DNA from: Candidatus Obscuribacter sp. | GTDB lineage: Bacteria; Cyanobacteriota; Vampirovibrionia; Obscuribacterales; Obscuribacteraceae | Length of the DNA: 64,000 nt | Reading direction: 5' to 3' | Assembly (NCBI GenBank): GCA_021772095.1 | Contig: JADYXR010000008.1 | Span: 1-64,000 of the forward strand | Shown: positions 16,520-24,848 of the stretch, one piece after another | How the letters are laid out: the number at the start of each line of letters is the position of its first letter | Position numbering within the stretch: the first letter of the stretch is position 1 | The notes under the pieces: model-generated | The model's database searches: none | The model's input: the letters and a program-made list of their open reading frames with translations, nothing else | Told to the model about the DNA's origin: nothing | Made by a program: the position numbers and the translations under genes

Positions 16520-17298
16520 GAATGGCCCTGATCGATCCAGGAATAAGTCCTTTTTATTGTTTTTGAACGAAAAATTTGAAAATTTCCTGCCCTGAATGAC
16601 AAGGTGAACTGGACTTCCCCAGAATTCGGTCGTTTTGGCGCACTCTAGAACACCTTGACATTAAGGATGGGAAGCCTAGTTCCCCAAAAGGCGTTTTTGA
16701 GGCTAAGACAAAGCATAGTAGCTTGGGTTTGGGGTTCGTGTAGGCGCGGCAAGGCAAGGCACGGCAAGGTGTGGAAAGGTGTGGAAAGGCGCGGCAAGGC
16801 ACGGCAAGGCGCGGCAAGGCGGGATACTTGCAATACAGCTGCAAGAATTGACGGCTCGCTTGTCGCTGGAGCCGCGCGCAGAAGCGCGTTCTCCAGGCGC
16901 CAAAATGCTATCAAATCGTTCCATTAAAACAAAAAGCATGGGAGAAAGCCCACTCATAGCGGCGGATCGACCGCACTTTCATTTACAATACGGTCGTGAA
17001 AATTGCGTATATTGTTGGGTTTCCCTACAATTTGGTTGAGTGAAGTCGAAAATGCGGATTTTACTTGACCTCCAGCCGATAGAGCCCTAAAATTAAACTT
17101 TGTTAAGAATGCTTCTGGAGACGACTCCGATTGATGTTTGACCGAAGACCGCACTTTTCCCAAGTTCAAATTGAGTCTTGTGAAAGTAGGTAACGAGCGA
17201 ACGCTCGATGTCACGAAAAAGTCCCAAATTACCAAGTAATGTTGGCCATCCACAAACCGGGCGCAACCGGGTAACCAATTTAGAGGGGTTAGACAAAA
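16520..17298. other. Noncoding region with repeats, no credible gene
   Basis: About 780 bases. Its open frames exist on both strands only because the central repeat lacks stops (peptides such as ALPCLALPRL) and are rejected. It holds an inverted repeat with 12-bp arms and one mismatch (16595-16606 and 16651-16662), the decamer repeat (16745-16823), and a palindrome CGAGCG-AA-CGCTCG (17194-17207) about 90 bases upstream of the TadG-like gene. GAGGGG near 17283 may be that gene's ribosome site. No tRNA-like structure was seen. Confidence 0.55.
16745..16823. repeat. 10-bp tandem repeat, about 7.5 units
   Basis: Units of the form CGCGGCAAGG: 16745-16754, a partial CAAGG, then CACGGCAAGG, TGTGGAAAGG twice, CGCGGCAAGG, CACGGCAAGG, CGCGGCAAGG and a trailing CGGG. 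Variation is confined to the first three bases and one internal C/A, so units differ mainly by YRY G changes. It is a purine-rich, GC-biased minisatellite lying between convergent-free genes. Confidence 0.8.
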
Positions 17299-19320
17299 AT
17301 GTCTCGACGACGTTCAAGAAAGGGCGCACTGCTAGGGCTAGTAGTCGCTTGTGCTTTTGTCCTTGTGGTTTTGGGGATGGGTCTGCTGTTCCTAATTATG
17401 CAGTTGGGCGGCGGTCAAGAATTGCAGCACGCCACCGACGCGGGCAACCTCAACGTCGCCAAGCAAGTGCTCCGGCACCCTGGCACCAGGCTAGCGAACG
17501 GTGATGAGCTCAATCACTTCGGTGATTCTGATGACCCGGACACAGGCGAAGTAAACCTTCTGACAATCAACCGGCTTGTTGCGCAGACCTTCCTGGTCAG
17601 CGCTAATGCTCAAGCTCTTGGCACCCCGCAAGCGCAAACGCACGCGGGCCGATTGATGGATGTCCTGGAAGGTGTCAGTAATCGTTTGAACGACGAACTG
17701 GTCAACTCAAGTAATTTTGATTCGCACTTTGGCAACGTTGCGCAGAACCATGCCATGCGGATGTTCGAAGCGGGCACTAATCCGGTACTGCATATGGGTA
17801 CAGAACACGCGGTATCACTGATGGTGCGAGGTGCTGCTACCAACGTATTTATTGTGGACAAACGCAATCCACTCGATCCTAATACAAACCAGATGCTGGC
17901 TGGCGGTCCGCCGCTCAACAACACGAACAGCACCACAGTCACTGGACAACCAAGCGAGCGGCGTTTCCTCCGAGGCTATACTCAACTCGCGGCAAACGGT
18001 GGAGAAACTTTGTGGGGTGTACCGTTAAGACCGGGTCAGCCACCTCACCTTGTGTCCTCGACCACGTTCACTAACGATCAAACTCGTGGACCAATACCTA
18101 ACTTCGTTCCGCCTAACGCATATCGTTCGGCTGGACGCGCGACGGACAAAACCGCCAGCTTCCAGGAAACGAGAGCTCTCTCGATGTCGCTTGTGGGCTC
18201 GCTCGCGACCCAATATCCAGCGGATATTCGTCGTGGTGTGATCGTGGTCGACAACACCGGAAGTTTGAATGGTGTTTCTTATCCAGGTGGTTTTGATATT
18301 TGGCAAGACAAACTGATGAATCCAAACTATGTCGAAGTGCTTGGTGGCAACGCCAACACCGGATTAGTTGCGGACCAGTCAGGTGGCTCGCCTTCACTGC
18401 AAGACGTTAAAAGCTTTGTTAATAGCAATTATGCTGCCCTCAGCAGTGGTGATTCGACCGCACAAAGTCAGTTCGCATCATTATTGAGTGGTGCCGGTGT
18501 TGACAGTTTTGGCAGCTGGCCATCGAATCCATCGTCTCTGGCTTCCAATCAGAGTTTCATCAACTTCGTTAACGGTGCCAGTGTCTCGCGATGCGATAAC
18601 ACCAATACGACTTCGGGCGGACAGCCTTGCAATCTTCCAAAATTCGTCAGCACGTACGGTCAACCAGGCGATCCTGGAACATCGGGCACTCCGGTTAACA
18701 ACCTGATGGCAGTCGAAAAATATCACATCGACATTTGCGCTGAGCGCGCCTCTGGAGCCGAATGCGCAACGATCAATGCTAACGCAGCCAACACTGGTCT
18801 CAAGTTCTACAATCGTAACGACTGCGGCTTGACGCAGATCAGAGAAGGAAACTTGAACGAGTTGATCAATCAAACTTCGTCGTCCAACGTGATTCCGCAA
18901 ATGATCACATATATGCACCAGATGAAGCCAAACGCTTCCGGCGGTGAAGTGAATGCGGTCTTTGCTTCCACGGTTGCGTTCAACCGAGTCAGCTACATCT
19001 ATCTCAACCCAAGTACGAATTCAATTGTTCTGACCACCAGCTTGCCACCATGGTCATTGCCTGACCTGTCATTGCCAAGTTCCAATCTTCCGGATGGAAC
19101 GCCGCAGAACTACGGCTCCGGCAACTTCAGCCTCGATAACATCACCAACTGCAGTGGCGAGTGCGGCTATCCGCATCCCTGGGACTGCCCGTTGGATTCT
19201 CAAGCGGTTGGATCGGACACTGCAATATGGACTCCGTCCTCCGGTTTCAGAAACATTCTTGGTGTATTCAGACTGAGAAATAGAGCGAACGGTGGCGGAC
19301 AGTTTTGCTGCCCGTGCTAA
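17299..19320 (+). CDS. TadG-like membrane-anchored exported protein
   Basis: 673 residues. The N-terminus has a basic start and one membrane helix (ALLGLVVACAFVLVVLGMGL) followed by GGGQELQHATDAGNLNVAK. This matches the TadE/TadG-like pseudopilin N-terminus, where an Ala/Asp-rich QxAxDAAxLAxA helix follows the membrane segment. The remaining 600 residues are Asn/Gly/Ser/Thr-rich and extracytoplasmic. The C-terminal part has several Cys (CDNTN, CNLPKF, NCSGECGYPHPWDCPL, ending FCCPC) likely to form disulphides. The ATG has GAGGGG upstream. Two TadE-like genes lie on the opposite strand at 21714-22627. No Tad ATPase or secretin is in view. Confidence 0.65.
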   Translation: MSRRRSRKGALLGLVVACAFVLVVLGMGLLFLIMQLGGGQELQHATDAGNLNVAKQVLRHPGTRLANGDELNHFGDSDDPDTGEVNLLTINRLVAQTFLVSANAQALGTPQAQTHAGRLMDVLEGVSNRLNDELVNSSNFDSHFGNVAQNHAMRMFEAGTNPVLHMGTEHAVSLMVRGAATNVFIVDKRNPLDPNTNQMLAGGPPLNNTNSTTVTGQPSERRFLRGYTQLAANGGETLWGVPLRPGQPPHLVSSTTFTNDQTRGPIPNFVPPNAYRSAGRATDKTASFQETRALSMSLVGSLATQYPADIRRGVIVVDNTGSLNGVSYPGGFDIWQDKLMNPNYVEVLGGNANTGLVADQSGGSPSLQDVKSFVNSNYAALSSGDSTAQSQFASLLSGAGVDSFGSWPSNPSSLASNQSFINFVNGASVSRCDNTNTTSGGQPCNLPKFVSTYGQPGDPGTSGTPVNNLMAVEKYHIDICAERASGAECATINANAANTGLKFYNRNDCGLTQIREGNLNELINQTSSSNVIPQMITYMHQMKPNASGGEVNAVFASTVAFNRVSYIYLNPSTNSIVLTTSLPPWSLPDLSLPSSNLPDGTPQNYGSGNFSLDNITNCSGECGYPHPWDCPLDSQAVGSDTAIWTPSSGFRNILGVFRLRNRANGGGQFCCPC

Positions 19321-19362
19321 AGTAGAGTTTGCTGCCTTGTGAAAGGAGACTCTTAGTCGCTC

Positions 19363-19932
19363 ATGATCAGTAAGTACATAAAGTTCCAAACCGCTGTGCT
19401 CCTTGTGGGCTTAACTCCTGCATGTTTCTGTTTGCCTGGTAGCGCCGAGCAACCGAGGACGAATACGCAGTCAAAAGTCAGGTCCACCGCTTCGGACGAA
19501 ACCCAAAAATTCACTCCGCAGCAGCAGCAGGCCCTGAATGCAAAACGACAAAAGTGGCTTCTAGCCCAACGCTCCGAATCCGGTGGTACCGGCGAAGGTG
19601 CCTGGCAACTACTTCATCGTCCGCCGGATCTACCTAATTTGCCTTCGTACACCGGCACCGGCGCTCAGTTCGCCGAGGGTCTGATGTATCCGAACAAACC
19701 AGGCGGCGCTGCTATCAGTGTGACTTATCGAGCCAAAGAGTCACCGGATACGGTGCGCGGTTGGTATGAAGACGCGCTCGCGAACTACCACTGGAAAGTG
19801 CAGAAGAGCAACGATCACAATCTGTTGATGGCGTCCAATGGACCGAACAATGTCACCGTGAAAGTGACGCCATCTAAAGGCAAAGTCTACAAAACCGACC
19901 TCAAAATTACTTTCAAACTCGCTCATAAATGA
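19363..19932 (+). CDS. Secreted protein of unknown function, 189 aa
   Basis: A Sec-type signal is likely (MISKYIKFQTAVLLVGLTPA, with CFCLPGSA after it). A Gln-rich linker follows. The C-terminal domain (about 105-189) reads AAISVTYRAKESPDTVRGWY, then ANYHWKVQKSNDHNLLMASN and strands, a pattern like small periplasmic domains built around a Y.t..s...v..wY..L...W motif. It overlaps the next TPR gene by four bases (ATGA), so the two are translationally coupled. AAAGGAG at 19341-19347 is rather far from the ATG. No family is assigned. Confidence 0.6.
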   Translation: MISKYIKFQTAVLLVGLTPACFCLPGSAEQPRTNTQSKVRSTASDETQKFTPQQQQALNAKRQKWLLAQRSESGGTGEGAWQLLHRPPDLPNLPSYTGTGAQFAEGLMYPNKPGGAAISVTYRAKESPDTVRGWYEDALANYHWKVQKSNDHNLLMASNGPNNVTVKVTPSKGKVYKTDLKITFKLAHK

Positions 19933-21215
19933 GAAGAGAGCCAGCCGCTTTCCGATTTTCGATTTGTTTGATTACACTCCTGGTGGTAAGTTCCGGGAGC
20001 GCGTTTGCTGTCGAAGAAATGGATCCTGAACTCAGCGAGATCGCCCATCGAGTGCAGGAAAATACTGCTAAAGAGGCCGACCTGACCCGACTGACTGAGT
20101 TAGCGAATAAACAACCGAAGGACGCGAATCTACATTATCTTCTGGGACAATACCTGGAGAATAAGGGATTCGAGCAGCTGGCTATCGACGCGTACACTCG
20201 CTCGCTGGCATGCGATTCGAGTTTTAAACCAGCGCACTACCAGCGGTGCCTTGTTCTTTTGCGAGTTAATGATATCGAACCGGCAATGGTAGAAGTCGCG
20301 CTGTGCCAGAAGATGTTCGCCAATGATGGCGACAAACTGTTTCGCATCGGACAAGCGCTCGATCAGGCCGGCAAGCACGATGACGCCAAAAGATTTTTCC
20401 ACAAATCAACTTTGGCTGGTCATAAAAATAAGGGACACGGGCTGACTCTGGCCAATATGAAGGTGTACCAGGGCAAGTTCGACGAAGCGCTTGAAGCAGT
20501 CGACTGGGATTTAAAAGTCAATAGCAATGATCCGCAAGCCAATTTGTTCAAAGCAGATCTTTTGCTTCGCATGAAGCGAGACGAAGAAGCGATGGCGTGT
20601 TACATAAAAGCCGCCAAAAACGGACCATGCGAACAAGGCACCGCTGCAACGGTGGCTCGCAAACTAGTGGAGCTCAAACGCTATCCCGAAGCATTCACAG
20701 CGGCTCTGTTCGATCTCCTTTGTCCGCAGCCCAACGACGTTGCGATGGAACAATCGAAAGCGTACGCGCAGCACTTGCTATTAAAATTTCCGGATAAACA
20801 GAGTCAAGCAATCGTCAACAGCATTACAGCGGATGTTCAAAAATTGCGAAGATGCCGGTACTTACGCCTTTCTCTTGGAGACATCTACGATCGAATCAAT
20901 CGACCAGCACGTGCGATGGAACAGTATCAGTTGGCGATTCATGACTGTCCATCGCCATACACGGACGACACCGTTCTGGCTAGAGGATATTTTCGATTGG
21001 GGCGCGACTACGAAAGTGCGCATCGCAATCATCGTGAGGCGCTCGATCTCTATCGTCGTGCTCACGCACTGGCACCGGACGATCGGGAGATCACCGCAAA
21101 CTATTCTCGTTTAGATCAACGATTGAAGAATCGCAAAAACGACGTCGCGGCGCACCTTAAGGACGCCTGGTACTCGTTTTGGAAGCTGGTGTCGCCGCCG
21201 ATGCAGACTTACTGA
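19929..21215 (+). CDS. Secreted TPR-repeat protein
   Basis: 428 residues. A signal peptide (FRFSICLITLLVVSSGSAFA) is followed by at least seven TPR-like units, for example LHYLLGQYLENKGFEQLAID, LFRIGQALDQAGKHDDAK, NLFKADLLLRMKRDEEAM and RGYFRLGRDYESAHRNHREA. It is coupled to the preceding gene by an ATGA overlap. Its last 59 bases overlap the end of the convergent gene at 21157-21717. The product is expected to be periplasmic or outer-membrane associated. The partner is unknown. Confidence 0.72.
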   Translation: MRREPAAFRFSICLITLLVVSSGSAFAVEEMDPELSEIAHRVQENTAKEADLTRLTELANKQPKDANLHYLLGQYLENKGFEQLAIDAYTRSLACDSSFKPAHYQRCLVLLRVNDIEPAMVEVALCQKMFANDGDKLFRIGQALDQAGKHDDAKRFFHKSTLAGHKNKGHGLTLANMKVYQGKFDEALEAVDWDLKVNSNDPQANLFKADLLLRMKRDEEAMACYIKAAKNGPCEQGTAATVARKLVELKRYPEAFTAALFDLLCPQPNDVAMEQSKAYAQHLLLKFPDKQSQAIVNSITADVQKLRRCRYLRLSLGDIYDRINRPARAMEQYQLAIHDCPSPYTDDTVLARGYFRLGRDYESAHRNHREALDLYRRAHALAPDDREITANYSRLDQRLKNRKNDVAAHLKDAWYSFWKLVSPPMQTY

Positions 21216-21717
21216 CTTTTTCTACAGTGTTGATTTTTAGCAGTTTAACGCCGCCTTTTTCGGCCAGCCATCCTTGAACTTTCACGCGCGATGCCACGAA
21301 AGGCAGGAGCAGACCGGCGCAACCGTTATAGGCTTTGTGCTTGGCCGCAATGTATAACGTGCCATCGTCGGCGAGAATGCCGGCAGTCACGCCGCCACCA
21401 ACGCACTTGCGCGCGCAACTTTTGTGGGATTCACCTCTGCCATCGCCCATCACGCCTGAGGTGTAACACCAGGTGTCGACAACTTCGCCTTCGATAGTGA
21501 TTGGTCTTGTGTTTGTTTTGACTGTCACAGCCGCGTCGCGAATCACATTTTCTGGACGAACTGATTTTTGAGAAGTGGAAGAAGATCCACTCATCGTGCG
21601 AGTTTGAGTTCCTGCTTTGCCAGGCGTTTGTGCACTGGTATCGAATGCACTGCTAAGGATAAAGCAGAAAATAGCGGCAGTAGAAACTGAAAGACGAAGA
21701 TACGATTTTAGGATCAT
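21157..21717 (-). CDS. Secreted Cys-containing protein of unknown function
   Basis: 186 residues with a signal peptide (LSVSTAAIFCFILSSAFDTS). After a Ser/Thr linker, the conserved-looking domain has ITIEGEVVDTWCYTSGVMGD, then SHKSCARKCVGGGVTAGILA and NGCAGLLLPFVASRVKVQGW. Four Cys plus the VDTWCY and CARKCV context recall small periplasmic metal- or redox-linked domains, but I cannot name it. Start ATG overlaps the TadE-like stop (ATGA). The 3' end overlaps the convergent TPR gene by 59 bases. Confidence 0.6.
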   Translation of the reverse strand: MILKSYLRLSVSTAAIFCFILSSAFDTSAQTPGKAGTQTRTMSGSSSTSQKSVRPENVIRDAAVTVKTNTRPITIEGEVVDTWCYTSGVMGDGRGESHKSCARKCVGGGVTAGILADDGTLYIAAKHKAYNGCAGLLLPFVASRVKVQGWLAEKGGVKLLKINTVEKVSKSASAATPASKTSTRRP

Positions 21718-22148
21718 GGATTAGCCGGTATCATTACGAGTGGCTCTGTGGCTCGCGCTCGCATGTCGCGACTGCGTTGCAACAACGGAAGAAAAGGAAT
21801 TTCCGCAGGAATTGTGATGGTCATCTTTGTTACTACAACAACTATTCCGTCACCGCTGGAATCGAAGTTCAGGCTCACAATCGATGGGTTGGAAACGATG
21901 CCATTGCCCTGAAATGCAGCGATCACAGCGTTTGCCGCGGCACTAGCCGCTCCGCTGGTAGTCTGGTGCGCGGCAGCTCGTGCGCATCGTTTTACCAGGG
22001 CGTCATTTGTAATTTGCCCAAGCACAATCGCGGAAAGATCGATTATCATGAGGAAGAGCGGAATCAGCACAAACAATCCCGCCAGCACCTCGATCAAACT
22101 GGCACCGCGACTTGTTCTTTTCGATTTCGGCAAAGATCTATTTATCAA
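21714..22148 (-). CDS. TadE-like pseudopilin protein (second)
   Basis: 144 residues from a TTG start, the only reasonable start codon; it overlaps the upstream stop as TTGA. RGASLIEVLAGLFVLIPLFL with Glu at the +5-like position, followed by DLSAIVLGQITNDALVKRCA and Ala-rich sequence, is the TadE/type IV pseudopilin-like N-terminal helix. The extracytoplasmic part is short. TadE proteins are minor pseudopilins of Tad (Flp pilus) systems. It is translationally coupled with the genes on both sides. Confidence 0.65.
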   Translation of the reverse strand: MINRSLPKSKRTSRGASLIEVLAGLFVLIPLFLMIIDLSAIVLGQITNDALVKRCARAAAHQTTSGAASAAANAVIAAFQGNGIVSNPSIVSLNFDSSGDGIVVVVTKMTITIPAEIPFLPLLQRSRDMRARATEPLVMIPANP

Positions 22149-22627
22149 TTAAGTCCTTCTTCTTCCTGCAATCGGGTGCTTGTCACTCGGAAGGTAGCCG
22201 ATTCGTTGAGTCCGGGAATACCGGTGAAAAACGGGATCGTCAAAAAAGGATTGATGGTGGCAACAGTCGTGCATGTCACCGTCCGCGGTGTGCCACCGTA
22301 TGTGGCTCCGCCGCTGAGCGGATGGCTGATGCGCGCGTTTGTTAATCCAACGAATGCACCGAAGCCGGTGCCCGTATAAAGCGTGTCGATATCGGTCAAA
22401 ACTTGAGCCGTTTCGGTGGGTAAACGCACCGCCAGTTCTCTGACTTCAAGGTGGTTGAGATACCACACAATAGCAAAAGCCAGGCCCATGTACATAAGGT
22501 CGATTAGAGGAAACAAAATCACGATAAACAAAATGAAAAGCGCTGGACCGGTCTCCACTATGGCACTGCCGTTAGTGCGTCTCAGCATATTTTGTACGCG
22601 TTGTTGGTACGTAGTTCGAATGTTCAT
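22145..22627 (-). CDS. TadE-like pseudopilin protein (first)
   Basis: 160 residues. GSAIVETGPALFILFIVILF is the TadE-type hydrophobic start with Glu after a short basic leader. The next segment, PLIDLMYMGLAFAIVWYLNH, continues the long helix, followed by a small extracytoplasmic domain with a CTTV Cys. It heads a leftward three-gene unit with the second TadE-like protein and the Cys-containing secreted protein. Together with the TadG-like protein at 17299, this suggests a partial or scattered Tad system. Confidence 0.65.
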   Translation of the reverse strand: MNIRTTYQQRVQNMLRRTNGSAIVETGPALFILFIVILFPLIDLMYMGLAFAIVWYLNHLEVRELAVRLPTETAQVLTDIDTLYTGTGFGAFVGLTNARISHPLSGGATYGGTPRTVTCTTVATINPFLTIPFFTGIPGLNESATFRVTSTRLQEEEGLN

Positions 22628-22726
22628 TTTGATGGCTAGGTCCGTCGTCGGACGATTATACTGCGCGCCTGGCGTTGATCGTCAACGATCAATATATGTA
22701 TTGAAACGACCATTGTCAATGGTGAT

Positions 22727-23263
22727 TCAACGCCTTCTGCCGCAACTGGTCGGAATAATTGTCACCGTTACTGAAGAAGTCGCTTCTGGTCCGGATCTTC
22801 CGTATCCCTCGCCCGGCGTAATCCAGGCATCGGCACCGGGACCATCTTTTGCCAACGCGGTCTTCTGACTAGTCGCTCTGCGGGCGGTTTGCGTCGCGAC
22901 TTGAGGCAAGGTTTTCAGCGCTTGCCAGGCTTTGTAGCGCACGTTTTTGTTTTGCGCTTTGTAATAAAGGTAGAGATACTCGTCTTTAGCGGCTTTGTAC
23001 TGTTTTTGCTGCTGATAACACAGTGCTCTGTAATACCGCGAAATTTCACCGTTCGACTTTGAACTAGCCAGTTTGTCGAACTCGGTAATCGCTTGTGAGT
23101 AGCTTGCATTGCCATAAAGCGAAACCGCTTTTTTCAGAGCCGGGTCTTCCGCCGCTTTCGCCTCGGTAGCAAATGCCATTGTGCTGTAGCCCAGAAGAAC
23201 GGCAACTGCCAGGCTAGATGCCCTTAAAAGTTGTGCAAAGGAATCGCGATCGATAAGCACCAT
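22727..23263 (-). CDS. Secreted TPR-like protein
   Basis: 178 residues from ATG 23263, preceded by AAAGGTGG with good spacing; a GTG three codons earlier is less likely. A signal-type hydrophobic stretch (LLRASSLAVAVLLGYSTMAF) is followed by ALKKAVSLYGNASYSQAITE and YRALCYQQQKQYKAAKDEYL, two TPR-like helical pairs. The C-terminus carries KTALAKDGPG and Gly/Arg-rich sequence. Function unknown. Confidence 0.6.
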   Translation of the reverse strand: MVLIDRDSFAQLLRASSLAVAVLLGYSTMAFATEAKAAEDPALKKAVSLYGNASYSQAITEFDKLASSKSNGEISRYYRALCYQQQKQYKAAKDEYLYLYYKAQNKNVRYKAWQALKTLPQVATQTARRATSQKTALAKDGPGADAWITPGEGYGRSGPEATSSVTVTIIPTSCGRRR

Positions 23264-23513
23264 GGTTGCCACCTTTCAAATGCGCCCGCCCCGGGCTGTA
23301 TCCCCAGTATACTCCGAAACCCGGCGATCTAATGAAATTGTTTAGATCCGGACAAATTTCGCGAAGCTTTGTTATCACCTGAATATGAGCATTGATGCGT
23401 AAATTCGGTGCTACGTAAGCGTCAGTTGAAAAAGAAGAGGCAGGCGTGGAAATTTAGACAAAGCCGGCATTTCGAGCGCTAAAGGCATTGGATCGGCAGA
23501 TGGAAAATCAATC

Positions 23514-24023
23514 ATGAGCGAGATGTATGTATCGGGAATAACATTGGACCCGAGAAATAGACAACCAATTTTAGTACTCAACGACGCTGACAGGCGACGT
23601 GCTTTGCCGATCTGGATAGGCTACGCTGAAGCCACCTCAATCGGCATGGCATTGGCTGAGGAAACGGTCGATCGCCCGATGACTCACGATCTGATGATGA
23701 ACGTGATTCTCAGTCTAGGTTTTGAAGTTGAAAAAATCGAGATCAACGAGAGCGTCGACGGTGCCTTTCTGGCGTCGATCACGCTGAGTTACAAGCACAG
23801 TAAGCAGTTTCGGCAGGTCATCGATGCCAGACCATCAGACGCAGTGGCTCTGGCTTTGCGAGCGCATGCGCCGATATTTGTTTCGCCTGAAGTATTTGCA
23901 GAAGGAACGATATCGCTCGACGAAGAAGCGGACGAACGCGAGAAGCGCGACTTTAACTCATTTATCGAATCGATTAACGCATCGGATTTCGTTTTACCCG
24001 GTGAGAAATCGGACGTCGCGTAA
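23514..24023 (+). CDS. Bifunctional nuclease (BFN) family protein, DUF151
   Basis: 169 residues. MYVSGITLDPRNRQPILVLN, RALPIWIGYAEATSIGMAL and the late DARPSDAVALALRAHAPIFV are the signature segments of the BFN/DUF151 family, common in cyanobacteria, actinobacteria, thermophiles and plants. The plant homologue was reported to have RNase and DNase activity; bacterial roles are unclear. The C-terminus after FAEGTISLDEE is charged, in place of the UvrB/UvrC motif of some relatives. The protein is soluble and cytoplasmic, and its gene is monocistronic. Confidence 0.85.
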   Translation: MSEMYVSGITLDPRNRQPILVLNDADRRRALPIWIGYAEATSIGMALAEETVDRPMTHDLMMNVILSLGFEVEKIEINESVDGAFLASITLSYKHSKQFRQVIDARPSDAVALALRAHAPIFVSPEVFAEGTISLDEEADEREKRDFNSFIESINASDFVLPGEKSDVA

Positions 24024-24104
24024 GTAAGCCGCGTGCGGATAGCGCGTGCTGATAGATCGCATCTATCGCGTCGACCTTCAAAGTCAGGCACCACGCGTGG
24101 TGTA

Positions 24105-24833
24105 TTATTCCCACTCGAACGACCATTGGTAATACTCTTCGTAGACTTCGAGCGGGCATTCCATCGAACCTTCCACTACGTAGGTCGGGGTTCCGAAGTT
24201 CACGCTCGGTGGTGCTTCTTTCATCTCTGTTGTCGGCACGATGATTACTTGCAGCGGACCGCCGGCGCGATCTTGAAACGTTAGTTTCACGTCTCTTTGT
24301 GTTTGATTGAAGGTTTGCAGATTGTCTCGAGGACCAAGCATCGCCAGACGAATATGCACCATGCCGTTTGTCCACGCTGTTTTCATGAAGGCGTCGATGC
24401 CGACGGGCATGACCGAAACATGAGCGTAGTTGCGGATTACTGCGGCTTTGTCGAGGCGCTCTTTTCCATATCGAGCAATATACGGATCAGCAGGCGGCGC
24501 GGTATTGCCACCACCCGTACCACCACCACTACCAGCGCCACCACGGCTGAGTAAACGGCCCCGTTCGAACGAAGGAGCCTTCGGTTGAGCGCCTTTCTCC
24601 GCTCCTTTATCAGCTCCCCAATTGGCGGCTGATTGACCAGACTTCGGCAACTTTTCTACTTGAAATTCTGTCTTGGCGACTGCGTTTTGTCCGGACTGCG
24701 CGGGTTTCGATTGATTGCCTGTCGTCTGACCACCGGTAGTGGCTGCGTTCGGTTCGACCGCAATCTTATTCTGCTGGCAGCCGCATAGCAAGCCAATTAT
24801 AGCTACAATCGCGAGTGCCCGCTTTTTGTCCAT
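24105..24833 (-). CDS. Lipoprotein of unknown function with Gly/Gln-rich linker
   Basis: 242 residues. MDKKRALAIVAIIGLLCGC is a lipoprotein signal with lipobox LCGC. A Gly/Ala/Lys/Gln-rich, probably disordered linker occupies about residues 24-115 (GGAGSGGGTGGGN). The C-terminal 120 residues form a predicted beta-rich domain (YARHVSV-type strands: NYAHVSVMPVGIDAF, MVHIRLAMLGPRDNL, LTFQDRAGGPLQVIIVPT) that I do not recognise. It is 15 bases downstream of the UspA gene and likely co-transcribed. Confidence 0.6.
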   Translation of the reverse strand: MDKKRALAIVAIIGLLCGCQQNKIAVEPNAATTGGQTTGNQSKPAQSGQNAVAKTEFQVEKLPKSGQSAANWGADKGAEKGAQPKAPSFERGRLLSRGGAGSGGGTGGGNTAPPADPYIARYGKERLDKAAVIRNYAHVSVMPVGIDAFMKTAWTNGMVHIRLAMLGPRDNLQTFNQTQRDVKLTFQDRAGGPLQVIIVPTTEMKEAPPSVNFGTPTYVVEGSMECPLEVYEEYYQWSFEWE

Positions 24834-24848
24834 GAATGAGTCTCATCC

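Noticed and set aside
16554..17039. Open frames on both strands across the decamer repeat
   Set aside because: They exist because the repeat has no stops; the peptides are repetitive (ALPCLALPRL) and lack ribosome sites.
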